NCBI GenBank assembly: GCA_002730525.1
Contig: PCAK01000003.1
Location: 1-46,083 of the forward strand
DNA from: Acidobacteriota bacterium
GTDB taxonomy: Bacteria > Acidobacteriota > Vicinamibacteria > Vicinamibacterales > UBA823
Reading direction: 5' to 3'
DNA length: 46,083 bases
Under the pieces are notes generated by a model. It was not told the origin of the DNA and searched no databases. It was given only the letters and a program-made list of their open reading frames with translations. A program made the position numbers and the translations under genes. Below are positions 27,276 through 36,202 of this stretch, piece by piece (the first letter of the stretch is position 1; every line of letters starts with the position of its first letter).

Positions 27276-28130
27276 ATGGCGAGCCCCGTACTCCCGCGCA
27301 CATGGTTCCGCTTGATCTGCGGTCTCCTGGTTGCGGTGCTGCTGGCCGCCGGTGCGGCCGAGGCGCAGTGGGGCGGCGGATGGCGGCGGTGGCGGGGCGG
27401 TCCGCCGCGCTTTCCGAGTGAGGTCGCGACCGACCGGTCGTTTGTCTTCGCGCGGGTGATGTTCGAGAGCGTCCGGCGCGAGCCGGGCGGCTACGGCTGG
27501 AGCACCGATTATCCGGACGCCGATTACAATTTCATGATCCGGCTGTCCGAGTTGACGAAGACGCCGGTCAGCTTCGGCCAGTACCGTGAGCCCAATCACG
27601 TCGTCGTCCGGCTGACCGACCCCGAGATCTTCGACTACCCGTTCATCTTCATGTCCGATGTCGGGACGGCGTTCCTCTCCGACGATGAGGCCGTCGGCCT
27701 CCGCCGCTACCTCGAACAGGGCGGGTTCCTCTGGGTCGACGACTTCTGGGGACCGGCCGCCTGGGATGTCTGGCGGGGCGAGATTCACAAGGCGCTGCCG
27801 TTTTCGCAGTATCCGATCGTCGACCTGCCGCTCAGCCATCCGATCTTCCGGGGGATGTTCGACATGGAGGGCTACCCCCAGATCCCGTCGATTCAGCACT
27901 GGCGGCGGAGCGGCGGCTCCACGACATCGGAGCGCGGCCGGCGCTCGGAGCAACCGCACTATCGAGGCATCACTGACGAGCGCGGCCGCCTGATGGTGCT
28001 GATGACCCACAACACCGACGTCGCTGACGGCTGGGAGCGCGAGGGTGAGGACACCGAGTACTTCCTCGCGTACTCGATCGACGCGTACTCGATCGGGATC
28101 AACGTCCTGATGTACGCGATGACGCACTAG
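27276..28130 (+). CDS. DUF4159 secreted protein
   Basis: This is a 284-residue protein with a signal peptide ending GAAEAQ, then a short Trp/Arg/Gly-rich segment (WGGGWRRWRGG). The DUF4159 domain covers the rest: YGWSTDYPDADYNFMIRLSE, YPFIFMSDVGTAFLS, LRRYLEQGGFLWVDDFWG and the C-terminal HNTDVADGWEREGED. The fold is related to glutamine-amidotransferase-like domains seen in gene clusters with MoxR ATPases and DUF58 proteins, but none of those partners is present here. A TACAAT at 27241-27246, just after the preceding terminator, could be its -10 box, giving a short leader. Function is unknown; localisation is probably periplasmic. Confidence 0.85.
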   Translation: MASPVLPRTWFRLICGLLVAVLLAAGAAEAQWGGGWRRWRGGPPRFPSEVATDRSFVFARVMFESVRREPGGYGWSTDYPDADYNFMIRLSELTKTPVSFGQYREPNHVVVRLTDPEIFDYPFIFMSDVGTAFLSDDEAVGLRRYLEQGGFLWVDDFWGPAAWDVWRGEIHKALPFSQYPIVDLPLSHPIFRGMFDMEGYPQIPSIQHWRRSGGSTTSERGRRSEQPHYRGITDERGRLMVLMTHNTDVADGWEREGEDTEYFLAYSIDAYSIGINVLMYAMTH

Positions 28131-28139
28131 CGCGAAATC

Positions 28140-28190
28140 GGGCGTCGCCCTGCGGGCTCGCCCCGGCAGCCCTAAAGGACTGCCCTACCT
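28140..28190 (-). repeat. Dispersed repeat and left inverted arm of the IS110-fragment element
   Basis: Read on the minus strand, 28169-28140 matches 28620-28649 at 28 of 30 positions, making a long inverted repeat around a 450-bp core. The adjoining GGTAGGGCAG-type hairpin (28170-28190) resembles the repeats at 31265-31318 and 45990-46010. It starts 9 bp after the DUF4159 stop. Confidence 0.85.
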
Positions 28191-28191
28191 C

Positions 28192-28614
28192 CAGGCTCGC
28201 GCGCGTACGGAGGAGACTCAGATCCCGTTGGGCCTGTTCGCCACGGTGCTGAATCGGGGCGAGTAGGGTCGGGTCCACCCGGCCCAACCGGGCCAGTAGT
28301 TTCGCATCCAGCCGGTCGCTCTTGGCGTCGTGCTCGGCAATCAACCGCACCCGCCGCGCATTCGCGACGATGACATCACAGCCCGCCGCCGTCAGCGCGC
28401 GGCTCAGCCACGGCGGCTGCGACCCGACTTCCAGGATGACCCGCGCGCCCGGGTAGCGCGCCACCGTCGGCACCACCCGCGCCCGGGTCGTCCGCGTCCG
28501 GAACCGCTCGACCACCGCCCCCGTCGCATCCATCACACAGCCCTCGGTCATCCGGTCACCCAGATCCAACCCGATCGTCACCGTCGCGCCACTCGTGATA
28601 GCTGGCTCTCTCAT
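28192..28614 (-). mobile_element. IS110-family transposase fragment (RuvC-like DEDD domain only)
   Basis: The frame from the ATG at 28614 encodes about 141 residues matching the N-terminal DEDD (RuvC-like) domain of IS110-family transposases: TIGLDLGD (D17), ILEVGSQP (E62), and SDRLDAKLLARL (D100, D103), then QRDLSLLRTRASL. All four acidic positions are present. Homology ends there, and the frame continues into the repeat. The Transposase_20 C-terminal domain with the catalytic serine is absent, so it cannot transpose alone. The start codon itself lies in the right-hand repeat copy. No bridge-RNA-like noncoding end of normal length remains. The 510-bp unit bounded by inverted repeats resembles a MITE carrying a gene fragment; no target duplication is visible. 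Confidence 0.75.
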
Positions 28615-28649
28615 CCCATCTGCCGGGGCGAGCCCGCGGGGCGACACCC
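28601..28649 (+). repeat. Dispersed repeat, copy B, right inverted arm
   Basis: Bases 28601-28636 are identical to 64-99. Bases 28620-28649 form the right arm of the inverted repeat (28 of 30 with the reverse complement of 28140-28169). The arm ends 6 bp before the stop codon of the TonB-receptor gene. Confidence 0.9.
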
Positions 28650-28655
28650 GCCTTC

Positions 28656-31247
28656 TCAGAACCTCGCGCGCAGTCCGACCCAGATCCCCCGCGGCGCGCC
28701 CGGCGTGACGAACCTGGGCGTGCCGGCGTCCGGCGCCTCGGCGAGCGGCACCTCCACCTCGGCAAGCGTCCCGAACGTCGCGTAGTCGGCATCGAACAGG
28801 TTCGAGACCCGAAGGAAGCTCTCCAGTTGCTCGGTGAAGCGGTAGGTCGTCAACAGATTGACGATCGCGTAGCCGGGTAACGGCGGCTGGTCGTTGCCTT
28901 CGTCCCCGAGTAGGCGCCGTGACGACGACGCGACGAGGTCGGCGCCGAGGGTCCAGCGGTCGTGGAGGTCGAACGTCGCTCCGGCCGCGAATCCGTGCTC
29001 GGGCACGCCCGGCAGGTGATCGCCCGACTCGACGAGCAGCATGCCGTCCTCGGTGGCCGCGTCGTTGACGTCGGGATCGCTGGGCAGCGCGAGCGCTGAT
29101 TGAAACGTCGCGCGGGTCCAGGCGTAGCTCGCGCGCCAGCGGGCGCGGCCAACCGCGCCGCTCACGTCAAGCTCGATTCCCCGCCGCTCGGTCGCGCCGG
29201 CGTTCTGGAAGTACCCGGCGCCGATGAGGACCGGCGAGGCGACGAAGATGATGTCGTCGGCGATCCGGGAGCGATAGAACGCGGCCGACCAGTCGATCGA
29301 ACCGATCGACATTCCCGCCGCGCGTCCGCGGGCGCCGGCTTCGACCGTCCGGCTGACGACCTGGGCGAGCGGTGGGTCGGAGAGGAAGGCGTTCGGCACC
29401 CGGCACGGCTCCTCGGGGTCGGCGCAGCTCAGCTCGGCCGCGGTCGGCGCGCGGCTCGACTCGCCGTAGCTCGCGTAGAGCGTCGTGCCATCGGCGACCT
29501 CGGCCGTCAGGCCGACCGACGGATTCAACCGATCGAACGTGTGCGCGCCGTCGAGCGTCATCCCGAGCGTATCGTCGATGTCGATCGTCGAGCGCGTGTA
29601 GCGCGCGGTGAGCGTGGCATGCAGACGAGGTGTGATCGTCAACGTGTCGGCCAGATAGAGCGCGCGGTGCCGATTGCGTGTCGTCAGGCCTGTGTTGAAC
29701 TCGTCGTCGGGAAACTCGCCTGCCACGCCGATCAGGATGCCGCTGCCGTCGACCGTCCGGGCCGGGGTGAGTGAGCCGACCTCGGTCGTGCTGTTGAAGT
29801 CGACATCTGCATCATCCAGGGCGGCGCCCAGCAGGAGCACGTTCTCGCGGTCCTGCCAACGGCTGGTGAGCCGCGTTTGGACCGATCCGCCGTAGCCGGT
29901 GCCGTCCGTCGTGGTCCGGTTGAAGGCGGCATCACCCATGCCGTCGGCCGAGGGTATGAAGGCCCCGGTCGTGCGATCGATGACTGGGGTCTCGTCGTCG
30001 CAGAGCAGAGCATTCAAAGGGTCCGCGGGGCACGATTCGAACTCGGCCGCGTCGCCGTTCAGCGTGTTCCGGCGGATGTCGCGGACGTAGGCCGCGGCCT
30101 GAAGCGACAGTGCCGACGACACCAGAATGTTCGCGCGACCCTGGACCGACCCCAGTTCGTTGCGTGTCGTATCCGGGAAGGTGTAGACCGCGGAGCGGTC
30201 GGCGGCAAGCAGGTCGACCGGCACCGGCCCGTTGCCGTTGAGATCACTGTTCGCGTAGAGGCCGGTCACACCGACCTCACCGCGTTGGCCGCGGCGGACG
30301 ACATCGGCCATCACCTGCACGATCTCGGAGCTCGACTCGTCGCGCCACCCGTTCTCGCTGCGCCGCGAGGCGCCGAGATAGAGTCCGGTGTTCCCGAACC
30401 GGCGTCCGAACTCGGCGGTGAGATCCGCGCGCCCGAACGAGCCCCCACTCAACTCGACCCGCGTCCCGGCCGAGTCGAGGCCGTTCGCCAACTCGATCGA
30501 AACGGCGCCACCGAGCGCATTCAGGCCGAAGACGGGCGTAGCGCCAGGGACGAGTTGCACGCGCCGCACCGCGAAATCAGGGATCAGGTCGAACTGGATC
30601 GTGTCGCCGAACGGCTCGTTCAAACGGACACCGTTCTGGTAGACGGCCAGGCCCTGCGGCAGACCGAGCAGCGGGGAGGCGGTGAAGCCGCGGAAGCGGA
30701 GGTCGGGCTGGTGCGGGTTGCCCGTCGACTCGTTGATCGTCGCGCTGCCCAGCGAATCGTCGAAGAGATTGCCGAGCGATCGGACGCCAGTGGCCTCGAG
30801 GCTGTCGGCATCGAACGTTCGGACGTTGGCCGGGACACGTCGAGCGTCGATGCCGCCGCCCGGCAGCGGCGCAACGGCGACGACGTCGACGGCATCGGCG
30901 GCAATCGGCGCCAGCTGGAGCGTGATGTCGAGGCGCACGGCGGCGGATGAGATGACGGTGACGTTGCGGGTGGCCGCTACGAAGCGTTCGAGTGCGAACG
31001 TGATCTGGTAGTCGCCAGGGGGCGGGCTGTCGAAGGCGTAGTCGCCGGTGGGTCCCGACGTCGTCGTGATGAAGTGGGTGAGCCGTTCGGAGGTCAGGGT
31101 GATGGCGACGCCGGTCAAGCGTCCGCCCTGGGCATCGGAGACCGTTCCGGAGAGTGCGGGCGTGCCAGCAGGTTGGGCAGCGAGAAGTGATGCAGACAGA
31201 CAGAAGGCGGCGGTGAGGGCGAGCGACGGAACGACCAGGACGCGCAA
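28656..31247 (-). CDS. TonB-dependent outer-membrane receptor
   Basis: This is an 863-residue active-transport receptor. A TTG at 31247 is the most likely start, because it gives a complete signal peptide ending SLLAAQP; no strong ribosome-binding site is seen. A carboxypeptidase-regulatory-like domain (about 30-110: LSGTVSDAQGGRLTGVAITL) precedes the plug (about 135-245: VPANVRTFDADSLEATGVRS, LRFRGFTASPLLGLPQGLAV, VPGATPVFGLNALGGAVSIE). The remainder is a 22-strand-type barrel ending GLRARF with terminal Phe. Ligand is unknown; a neighbouring transport or enzyme gene that would reveal it is absent. The start of the plug with SLGSATINESTGN suggests catecholate- or nutrient-type receptors. It is downstream of the kinase gene on the same strand but separated by a repeat. 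Confidence 0.93.
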   Translation of the reverse strand: MRVLVVPSLALTAAFCLSASLLAAQPAGTPALSGTVSDAQGGRLTGVAITLTSERLTHFITTTSGPTGDYAFDSPPPGDYQITFALERFVAATRNVTVISSAAVRLDITLQLAPIAADAVDVVAVAPLPGGGIDARRVPANVRTFDADSLEATGVRSLGNLFDDSLGSATINESTGNPHQPDLRFRGFTASPLLGLPQGLAVYQNGVRLNEPFGDTIQFDLIPDFAVRRVQLVPGATPVFGLNALGGAVSIELANGLDSAGTRVELSGGSFGRADLTAEFGRRFGNTGLYLGASRRSENGWRDESSSEIVQVMADVVRRGQRGEVGVTGLYANSDLNGNGPVPVDLLAADRSAVYTFPDTTRNELGSVQGRANILVSSALSLQAAAYVRDIRRNTLNGDAAEFESCPADPLNALLCDDETPVIDRTTGAFIPSADGMGDAAFNRTTTDGTGYGGSVQTRLTSRWQDRENVLLLGAALDDADVDFNSTTEVGSLTPARTVDGSGILIGVAGEFPDDEFNTGLTTRNRHRALYLADTLTITPRLHATLTARYTRSTIDIDDTLGMTLDGAHTFDRLNPSVGLTAEVADGTTLYASYGESSRAPTAAELSCADPEEPCRVPNAFLSDPPLAQVVSRTVEAGARGRAAGMSIGSIDWSAAFYRSRIADDIIFVASPVLIGAGYFQNAGATERRGIELDVSGAVGRARWRASYAWTRATFQSALALPSDPDVNDAATEDGMLLVESGDHLPGVPEHGFAAGATFDLHDRWTLGADLVASSSRRLLGDEGNDQPPLPGYAIVNLLTTYRFTEQLESFLRVSNLFDADYATFGTLAEVEVPLAEAPDAGTPRFVTPGAPRGIWVGLRARF

Positions 31248-31264
31248 CGTTTCTCGTCAGAGAC

Positions 31265-31318
31265 GGGCAGGCCTTCGGCTCCGCCTCGGCCAGGCAGGTC
31301 TCAAGCCCTGCCCTACAC
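31265..31318 (-). repeat. Dispersed GTAGGGCAGGGCTT-type repeat
   Basis: On the minus strand it begins TGTAGGGCAGGGCTT (31317-31303), identical over 15 bp to 45990-46004, and continues through G/C-rich inverted segments able to fold into two hairpins. It occupies the whole gap between the kinase stop and the TonB-receptor start, so it may act as a terminator or mRNA stabiliser. Confidence 0.75.
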
Positions 31319-31324
31319 CATTGC

Positions 31325-34051
31325 TCAGGGCTCGATTGGCGCGCGCTCGCGCAGCTCCTCGAACCAGTTGAGGACGACCTCGATCTGCGGCTCGGCGGCG
31401 TCTGGATCGTCGGCGACCATGACGAACTGCTCGCCGTCGGCCGTGACGTCGTAGTTTCGGCCGTTCTGGACGGCCAGATAGTCGCCTTCGAACAGGAGCG
31501 CTGGAGTCCCCGGCGTCAACTCGTCACTACCCTGGATCTCGACCGCCATTACCTGCCGCTCGTTCCTGTAGACTAGTTCCCGGCCGTCCCTGGTCCAGCG
31601 GGGCTCGGTCCCGCCGTCGGTCGAGATCAGCGTCTTCGCCCCCGGCCCGGGATAGGCCTGGACGTAGACCTCGAACCGCCCCGACTCATTCGACTGATAG
31701 GCGATCCAGCGGCCGTCGGGTGAGAACTCGGCTTCATGCTCCTCGAACGGCGTCTGAACGAACGGCTGTAGTTCTCCGCCTTCCTCCAGCGGAAGGATCC
31801 AGATATCCCGGCTCGTCTCCGGGTGTCGTTCCACGAACGCGAGCAAGGCGTCGTCGGGTGACAGCGACGTTGGGTGCTTGTCGAACTGGTGGACGTACAG
31901 TTCCTCTGCCTCCCCGCTGCCGTCCGATGCGCTCGAGAAGAGATCGAACGCCGGTCCGCCAGCTTCCGAGTTGAACAGAAGCCGGTCGGCGTTCGACGTC
32001 CAGACGGGGGAGCCTTCCAGGCCTTCGGTAAAGGTCGCGCGGGTCAACGTCCCACGCCCCAGCTCCAGGACCCAGAGGTCCGAGCGCGCGTCCTCGATCC
32101 GGACGGCCACACGTTGGCCGTCGGGTGAGATCGCCGGCTGGGAGTAGCGGCGGCGCTCCTCCGTGGCCGGCCGGACGGTGCCCTCGCGGTCGACCCAGAC
32201 GAGCATCTGGTCGGCCGAGAGTGCCGAGGCCGGAACGTAGGCGAGCGCGCCGTCGTCGGAGACGCTGAACTGTGAGTTGGTGTCCTGGCCGAAGACGACG
32301 TCCTCGAGGACCGGCGTCGCCGGCCCCGTCACCTCGAGCGTCGCCAGATCGAAGGGCACGGCCATCAACGTGTTCGAGATCGTCGGGTAGATCAGGTGGC
32401 CGGTCGGGACGTACCGGGCATACGTCGCGCCTTCGAGAACCGTGCGGCGCTCGCCGGTCGAGAGTGTCAGAACGTCGGTGTGACTCGCCTCGAGTACCTC
32501 GCTGACGTAGACCGTGAACAGGAGTGAATCGCCATCGGGCAGGAGCTGCGGATACCAGTGGCCGAACTCGCCTGTCGCGGTGTCGGGTACCGTCAACTGC
32601 TCTGGCTCGCCGCCGTTCGCGGAGATGCGAGAAAGACCGCTGGTGGCACTATGGGCGTAGAGAATCGTATCGTCGTCCCCCCACTGACCCGAGAAACTGG
32701 CGGCGTTGCCCTTGTCGACGATCGTGATCGGCGAGCCGCCCTCCGGCGAGGCCTTCTTGAGTTCGGTCCCGGCATAGAAGGCGACCCATTGACCGCCGGG
32801 TGAGAAGAACGGCTCGCTCGCGCCTTCGCTGCCCTCGACGAGCGTCGCCTCCAGCTCGTCCATCTCGCGGATCCAGAGCCTGGCGGTCTCACCCTGACCC
32901 GTCGTGAATGCCAGGCGCGATCCGTCGGGCGACATCGCGATGTTGGCCGCCGTAGCGGGAGACAACTCGGTACCTTGCGGAATCGAGACCGACAGGCGCG
33001 TGACGCGCGTCTCTGGCTCCGGCCGCGTCAGGTTCCAGGTCAGGATGCCGGCAACGACGACGGCGATCCCGGCAGCCGCCCACGGGAGAACGCGCTTCCA
33101 GGTCGGCGGCGCGGCGTCCTGCGGGTCGGTCGTCGCCGCAACGACATCGTCGAGCTCGAGGCGCGCTGATCCGATATGCGGCAGTCGCCGCCTGGCGTCC
33201 TTTTCCAGACAGAGCCGCAGCAGCTTCCGGACGCCGTTCGGTGTCTGCGATGGCAGGCTCGGCCAGTCGACGTCTGCGCGGAGGACGGCGGCGAGCGTAT
33301 CGCTGATCGTCTGGCCGGCGAAGATCTGGGTGCCGGTCAGCATCTCGAACAGCACGGCGCCGAACGCCCAGATGTCCGTGCGCCGGTCGACCCGCGCGCC
33401 GCGCGCCTGCTCGGGGCTCATGTAGGCCGGCGTTCCGAGAATGACACCCGCGCGCGTTCCCATCGCCGAGATCGTCGGCGAACTGCTGTCGGCGTCCTCG
33501 GCGCGTTCGATCGCGCTGTCGTCCGACAGCGCCTTGGCGAGGCCGAAGTCGAGGACCTTCACCGTGCCGTCGGGCATCACCTTGATGTTCGCCGGCTTCA
33601 GGTCACGGTGGATGACACCCTGGTCGTGCGCCGCCTCGAGCGCTTCGGTCAGCTGGCGCGCGACATGGAGCGACTCGTCGATTGTCAGACCGCGCTGCCA
33701 GCCGTTCCAGTCGGCCTTGCCCAGCTCGAGCGAGCCGTGCGCGATGCACTCGGAGAGCGTCGGTCCCTCGATCAGTTCGAGGACCAAGGCATGGACGCCC
33801 TCGCCCTCGTCTTCTTCCAGACCGTAGATGGCGGCGATGTTCTTGTGATTCAGCGAGGCCAGGACCTGGGCCTCGCGGCGGAACCGGGCCAGCCGCTCGG
33901 GGTCGGCGGCGAGCTGCGCCGGCAGGACCTTCAAGGCGACGTCGCGCTCGAGTGTCGCGTCGTGCGCCCGGTACACCTCGCCCATGCCGCCCGCGGCGAT
34001 GTGGGCGGTCACTTCGTACTGGCCGACACGGGTCCCGGGCGCAAGTCGCAT
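31325..34051 (-). CDS. Membrane Ser/Thr protein kinase with beta-propeller sensor
   Basis: This is a Hanks-type kinase of 908 residues. Kinase motifs are IAAGGMGEVYRA (glycine loop), K41 in VALKVLP, VIHRDLKPANIKV (D150), LDFGLAK (D168), and GTPAYMSPEQARG. One transmembrane helix lies at about 321-341 (VLPWAAAGIAVVVAGILTWN), placing the kinase in the cytosol and the C-terminal 560 residues outside. That part repeats TolB/PD40-type blades (AISPDGQRVAVRI, EFSPDGRWIAYQSN, WTRDGRELVY), typical of acidobacterial sensor kinases. The ligand and substrates are unknown. A TATAAT sits only 11 bases upstream of the ATG. The gene is divergent from the LVIVD/copper-oxidase operon 211 bp away. Confidence 0.94.
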   Translation of the reverse strand: MRLAPGTRVGQYEVTAHIAAGGMGEVYRAHDATLERDVALKVLPAQLAADPERLARFRREAQVLASLNHKNIAAIYGLEEDEGEGVHALVLELIEGPTLSECIAHGSLELGKADWNGWQRGLTIDESLHVARQLTEALEAAHDQGVIHRDLKPANIKVMPDGTVKVLDFGLAKALSDDSAIERAEDADSSSPTISAMGTRAGVILGTPAYMSPEQARGARVDRRTDIWAFGAVLFEMLTGTQIFAGQTISDTLAAVLRADVDWPSLPSQTPNGVRKLLRLCLEKDARRRLPHIGSARLELDDVVAATTDPQDAAPPTWKRVLPWAAAGIAVVVAGILTWNLTRPEPETRVTRLSVSIPQGTELSPATAANIAMSPDGSRLAFTTGQGETARLWIREMDELEATLVEGSEGASEPFFSPGGQWVAFYAGTELKKASPEGGSPITIVDKGNAASFSGQWGDDDTILYAHSATSGLSRISANGGEPEQLTVPDTATGEFGHWYPQLLPDGDSLLFTVYVSEVLEASHTDVLTLSTGERRTVLEGATYARYVPTGHLIYPTISNTLMAVPFDLATLEVTGPATPVLEDVVFGQDTNSQFSVSDDGALAYVPASALSADQMLVWVDREGTVRPATEERRRYSQPAISPDGQRVAVRIEDARSDLWVLELGRGTLTRATFTEGLEGSPVWTSNADRLLFNSEAGGPAFDLFSSASDGSGEAEELYVHQFDKHPTSLSPDDALLAFVERHPETSRDIWILPLEEGGELQPFVQTPFEEHEAEFSPDGRWIAYQSNESGRFEVYVQAYPGPGAKTLISTDGGTEPRWTRDGRELVYRNERQVMAVEIQGSDELTPGTPALLFEGDYLAVQNGRNYDVTADGEQFVMVADDPDAAEPQIEVVLNWFEELRERAPIEP

Positions 34052-34062
34052 GAACAGAATCG

Positions 34063-34068
34063 ATTATA
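34063..34068 (-). promoter_or_regulatory. Candidate -10 box, kinase gene
   Basis: A consensus TATAAT reads on the minus strand 11 bases before the kinase ATG at 34051. The predicted transcript would have a leader of only a few bases. The -35 hexamer at 17-base spacing (CAGTTC) is weak. The rest of the 211-bp divergent gap holds TATAGAAT at 34183-34190 as a possible -10 for the plus-strand operon, and nothing else recognisable. Confidence 0.4.
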
Positions 34069-34262
34069 TAGAAGAGGAGGGTGCAGAACTGCGCAGCGCG
34101 GCCGGGCTCTCGCCCCGAAATCAGGCCTGTTTTCCTCGGTCGCCCCCGTTCTCGGCCCGGGAAGTCCGGCGCAGGTCCGTACTATAGAATGACCGTCTGA
34201 GTTCCAGTCGTGGCTGTGCCAACGGGGAGGGCCGGCCTCGTTCGTTTCAGCAAGGGAGCGCT

Positions 34263-35624
34263 ATGACTATCCGTAGCAACTCGATCGGGTTCGCGACCGT
34301 GGCCGCCGTGGCGCTGACCGTGCTTCTTCCGGCCCGTGACGCCGCCGCGCAGTGGACGCCCGAGAAGCCCGGCAGCGAGAACATCACCGTGCTGGGGCAC
34401 CTGCCGCTCGGGCCGCGACTGAGCGTTTCGGACACCGACATCGAGCAGGAGCTGGATCGGCCCTACGCCTACGTCGGCCGGATGGTCTACGGCTTCGAGG
34501 GTGACAAGGGGGTCGACATCATCGACCTGCACGATCCGACGAAGCCCGAGCGGATCTACTCCTGGCGGATCGAGGACCAGGACCTCCATCTCGGCACCGG
34601 CGGCATGGACGTGAAGCACTTCAAGTGGAACGACCGCTACTACGTCGTCCAGTCGCTCCAGTTCCGCCAGGGCGGACCCGACCCCGACCTGGGCGCGGTC
34701 GTTCTCGATGTCACCGGACTGCCCGATCCCGACGCCGTGACGGAAGTGGCGCGGATCCGGTCGCCCGACACACCGGGCGGCTTTCACAACATCTTCATCT
34801 ACAAGCACAGCACCGGTCGCGTCCTGCTGATCACGACCGTCGGGGCGCCTTACGCTCACGTCTACGATCTCGGCTACGTCGTCGAGGGCTTCCTGGACGA
34901 CGCACTGGTCGCGCGGATTCCGGTGCCCGACACGACGGGCGAACGCCGTGGCTATCATGACTTCTACGCCGGCTACCACGTCGACAGCGCCGAGGACCGG
35001 TTCTACGGCGGCGGCACCGGCGGCTACTACGTCTACAACATCACCGATCTGGAGGAGCCCGAGCTGCTCGTCACGCTGACCGGCGTCAGCGGCGTTCGCT
35101 CGGGCCACACCTTCACGCCGACCCCCGACGGGCGCTACGTCGTCGCCGAGACCGAGTATCAGTACGCGCCGCTCCGGATCTTCGATCTCGAGCCGGCGTT
35201 CGAGGGCGAGACGAAGAACATCCGCAGCCCGATTTCGGCCTGGACGGCCGACTGGCAGCACCTCGTGCACAACCACGAGGTCCGCTGGCCCTACGTCTTC
35301 GTCTCGGGCTACCTCGACGGCTTGCAGATTTTCAGCCTGATGGATCCGGAGAACCCGGTGACGGTCGGCTACTACGACACCTACACCGGCCCGCCGAACA
35401 AGATCCGCTACTCGCAGTTCAACGGTGCGTTCGGCATCGACGTCCGCAACGCCGACGGCCTGATCGTCATCAGCGACATGACGACCGGCTTCTGGTCGTT
35501 CCGGATGGAGGGCTTCTCGGGTTGGAACGGCGCCGACTGGGGGATGCCCGACATCTCGAGTGCGCAGAAGTGGGACGAGGAACTCGGCGAACTGCTCTCG
35601 GTCGGGTCTGGAGGTAGCCGATGA
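34263..35624 (+). CDS. Secreted LVIVD-repeat beta-propeller protein
   Basis: This is an exported propeller of 453 residues. The signal peptide ends DAAAQ, and GGGAG precedes the ATG closely. Repeats resemble the LVIVD family: YAYVGRMVYGFEGDKGVDII, TGGYYVYNITDLEEPELLVT and PYVFVSGYLDGLQIFSLMDP. The protein is rich in histidines that could bind metal (HNIF, GYHDFYAGYHVDS, HLVHNHEVRW). It is the first gene of a three-gene operon; its stop overlaps the next start in ATGA (35621-35624). Because the third gene is a multicopper oxidase, a role as partner, substrate-binding or copper-handling protein is plausible (inference). No enzymatic motif is recognised. Confidence 0.85.
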   Translation: MTIRSNSIGFATVAAVALTVLLPARDAAAQWTPEKPGSENITVLGHLPLGPRLSVSDTDIEQELDRPYAYVGRMVYGFEGDKGVDIIDLHDPTKPERIYSWRIEDQDLHLGTGGMDVKHFKWNDRYYVVQSLQFRQGGPDPDLGAVVLDVTGLPDPDAVTEVARIRSPDTPGGFHNIFIYKHSTGRVLLITTVGAPYAHVYDLGYVVEGFLDDALVARIPVPDTTGERRGYHDFYAGYHVDSAEDRFYGGGTGGYYVYNITDLEEPELLVTLTGVSGVRSGHTFTPTPDGRYVVAETEYQYAPLRIFDLEPAFEGETKNIRSPISAWTADWQHLVHNHEVRWPYVFVSGYLDGLQIFSLMDPENPVTVGYYDTYTGPPNKIRYSQFNGAFGIDVRNADGLIVISDMTTGFWSFRMEGFSGWNGADWGMPDISSAQKWDEELGELLSVGSGGSR

Positions 35625-36202
35625 GGGTGATGAGCGCGGCGACCGTTGCGGCCGGTGCGGCGCTGGCGTTGAGCGCGACGCTGTGTGCCGCGGCACCGGC
35701 GACCCTCGTGGTGGAGACACTGACGCCCTGCAGCACGACAATCTCGGCACCGCTCCTGCCGTCGCAGTACTACGGCATCGAGATGGTCACGACGCGGCGC
35801 GTGCCAGGCACCGGTCGGGCGACGGGCGCCGGCACCGTGGCGTTCGCGCGTTCGCCGTTCGGCGTGGCCGTGTCGCCGAGCGGCGCCTACGTCTACGACC
35901 TGTCGCTCTCGGTCGACCGGATCAAGGCGCCGCGCCGCGGCGCTTACACCGCCTGGGCGGTGTCGCCCGACCTCGACGACGTCGTCCGGCTCGGCGTCCT
36001 CGAGGAAGGCCAGTCGGTTTCGGGCCGCGTCGCCTGGAACAAGTTCCTCGTCGTCGTCACGCTCGAGCCGTCGGCCGAGCCGACCGATAGCTGGCAGGGC
36101 CCCGTCGTCATGCGCGGGATGTCCCGCTCCGGGATGATGCACACCCTGGCCGGTCACGGCCCGTACGAGAACGAGCCCTGCCTGAAGTACGGCTTCAAGT
36201 GA
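35621..36202 (+). CDS. Secreted protein of unknown function in copper-oxidase operon
   Basis: This is a 193-residue protein with a signal peptide (MRVMSAATVAAGAALALSAT onward, ending near CAAAP). The mature part is short and beta-rich, with two cysteines (near 37 and 187) that could form a disulphide joining the ends. TAWAVSPDLDDVVRLGVL and the final HTLAGHGPYENEPC are distinctive, but no family was recognised. It overlaps both neighbours by 4 bp (ATGA upstream, GTGA downstream), which points to coupled translation and a shared function with the LVIVD propeller and the multicopper oxidase. The methionine/histidine-containing segment MRGMSRSGMMHTLAGHG could bind copper. This is speculation. 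Confidence 0.8.
   Translation: MRVMSAATVAAGAALALSATLCAAAPATLVVETLTPCSTTISAPLLPSQYYGIEMVTTRRVPGTGRATGAGTVAFARSPFGVAVSPSGAYVYDLSLSVDRIKAPRRGAYTAWAVSPDLDDVVRLGVLEEGQSVSGRVAWNKFLVVVTLEPSAEPTDSWQGPVVMRGMSRSGMMHTLAGHGPYENEPCLKYGFK

Noticed and set aside
28099-28191. C-terminal end of the IS110-fragment frame overlapping the DUF4159 stop
   Set aside because: After about residue 141 the frame translates repeat sequence, so it is read-through and not transposase.
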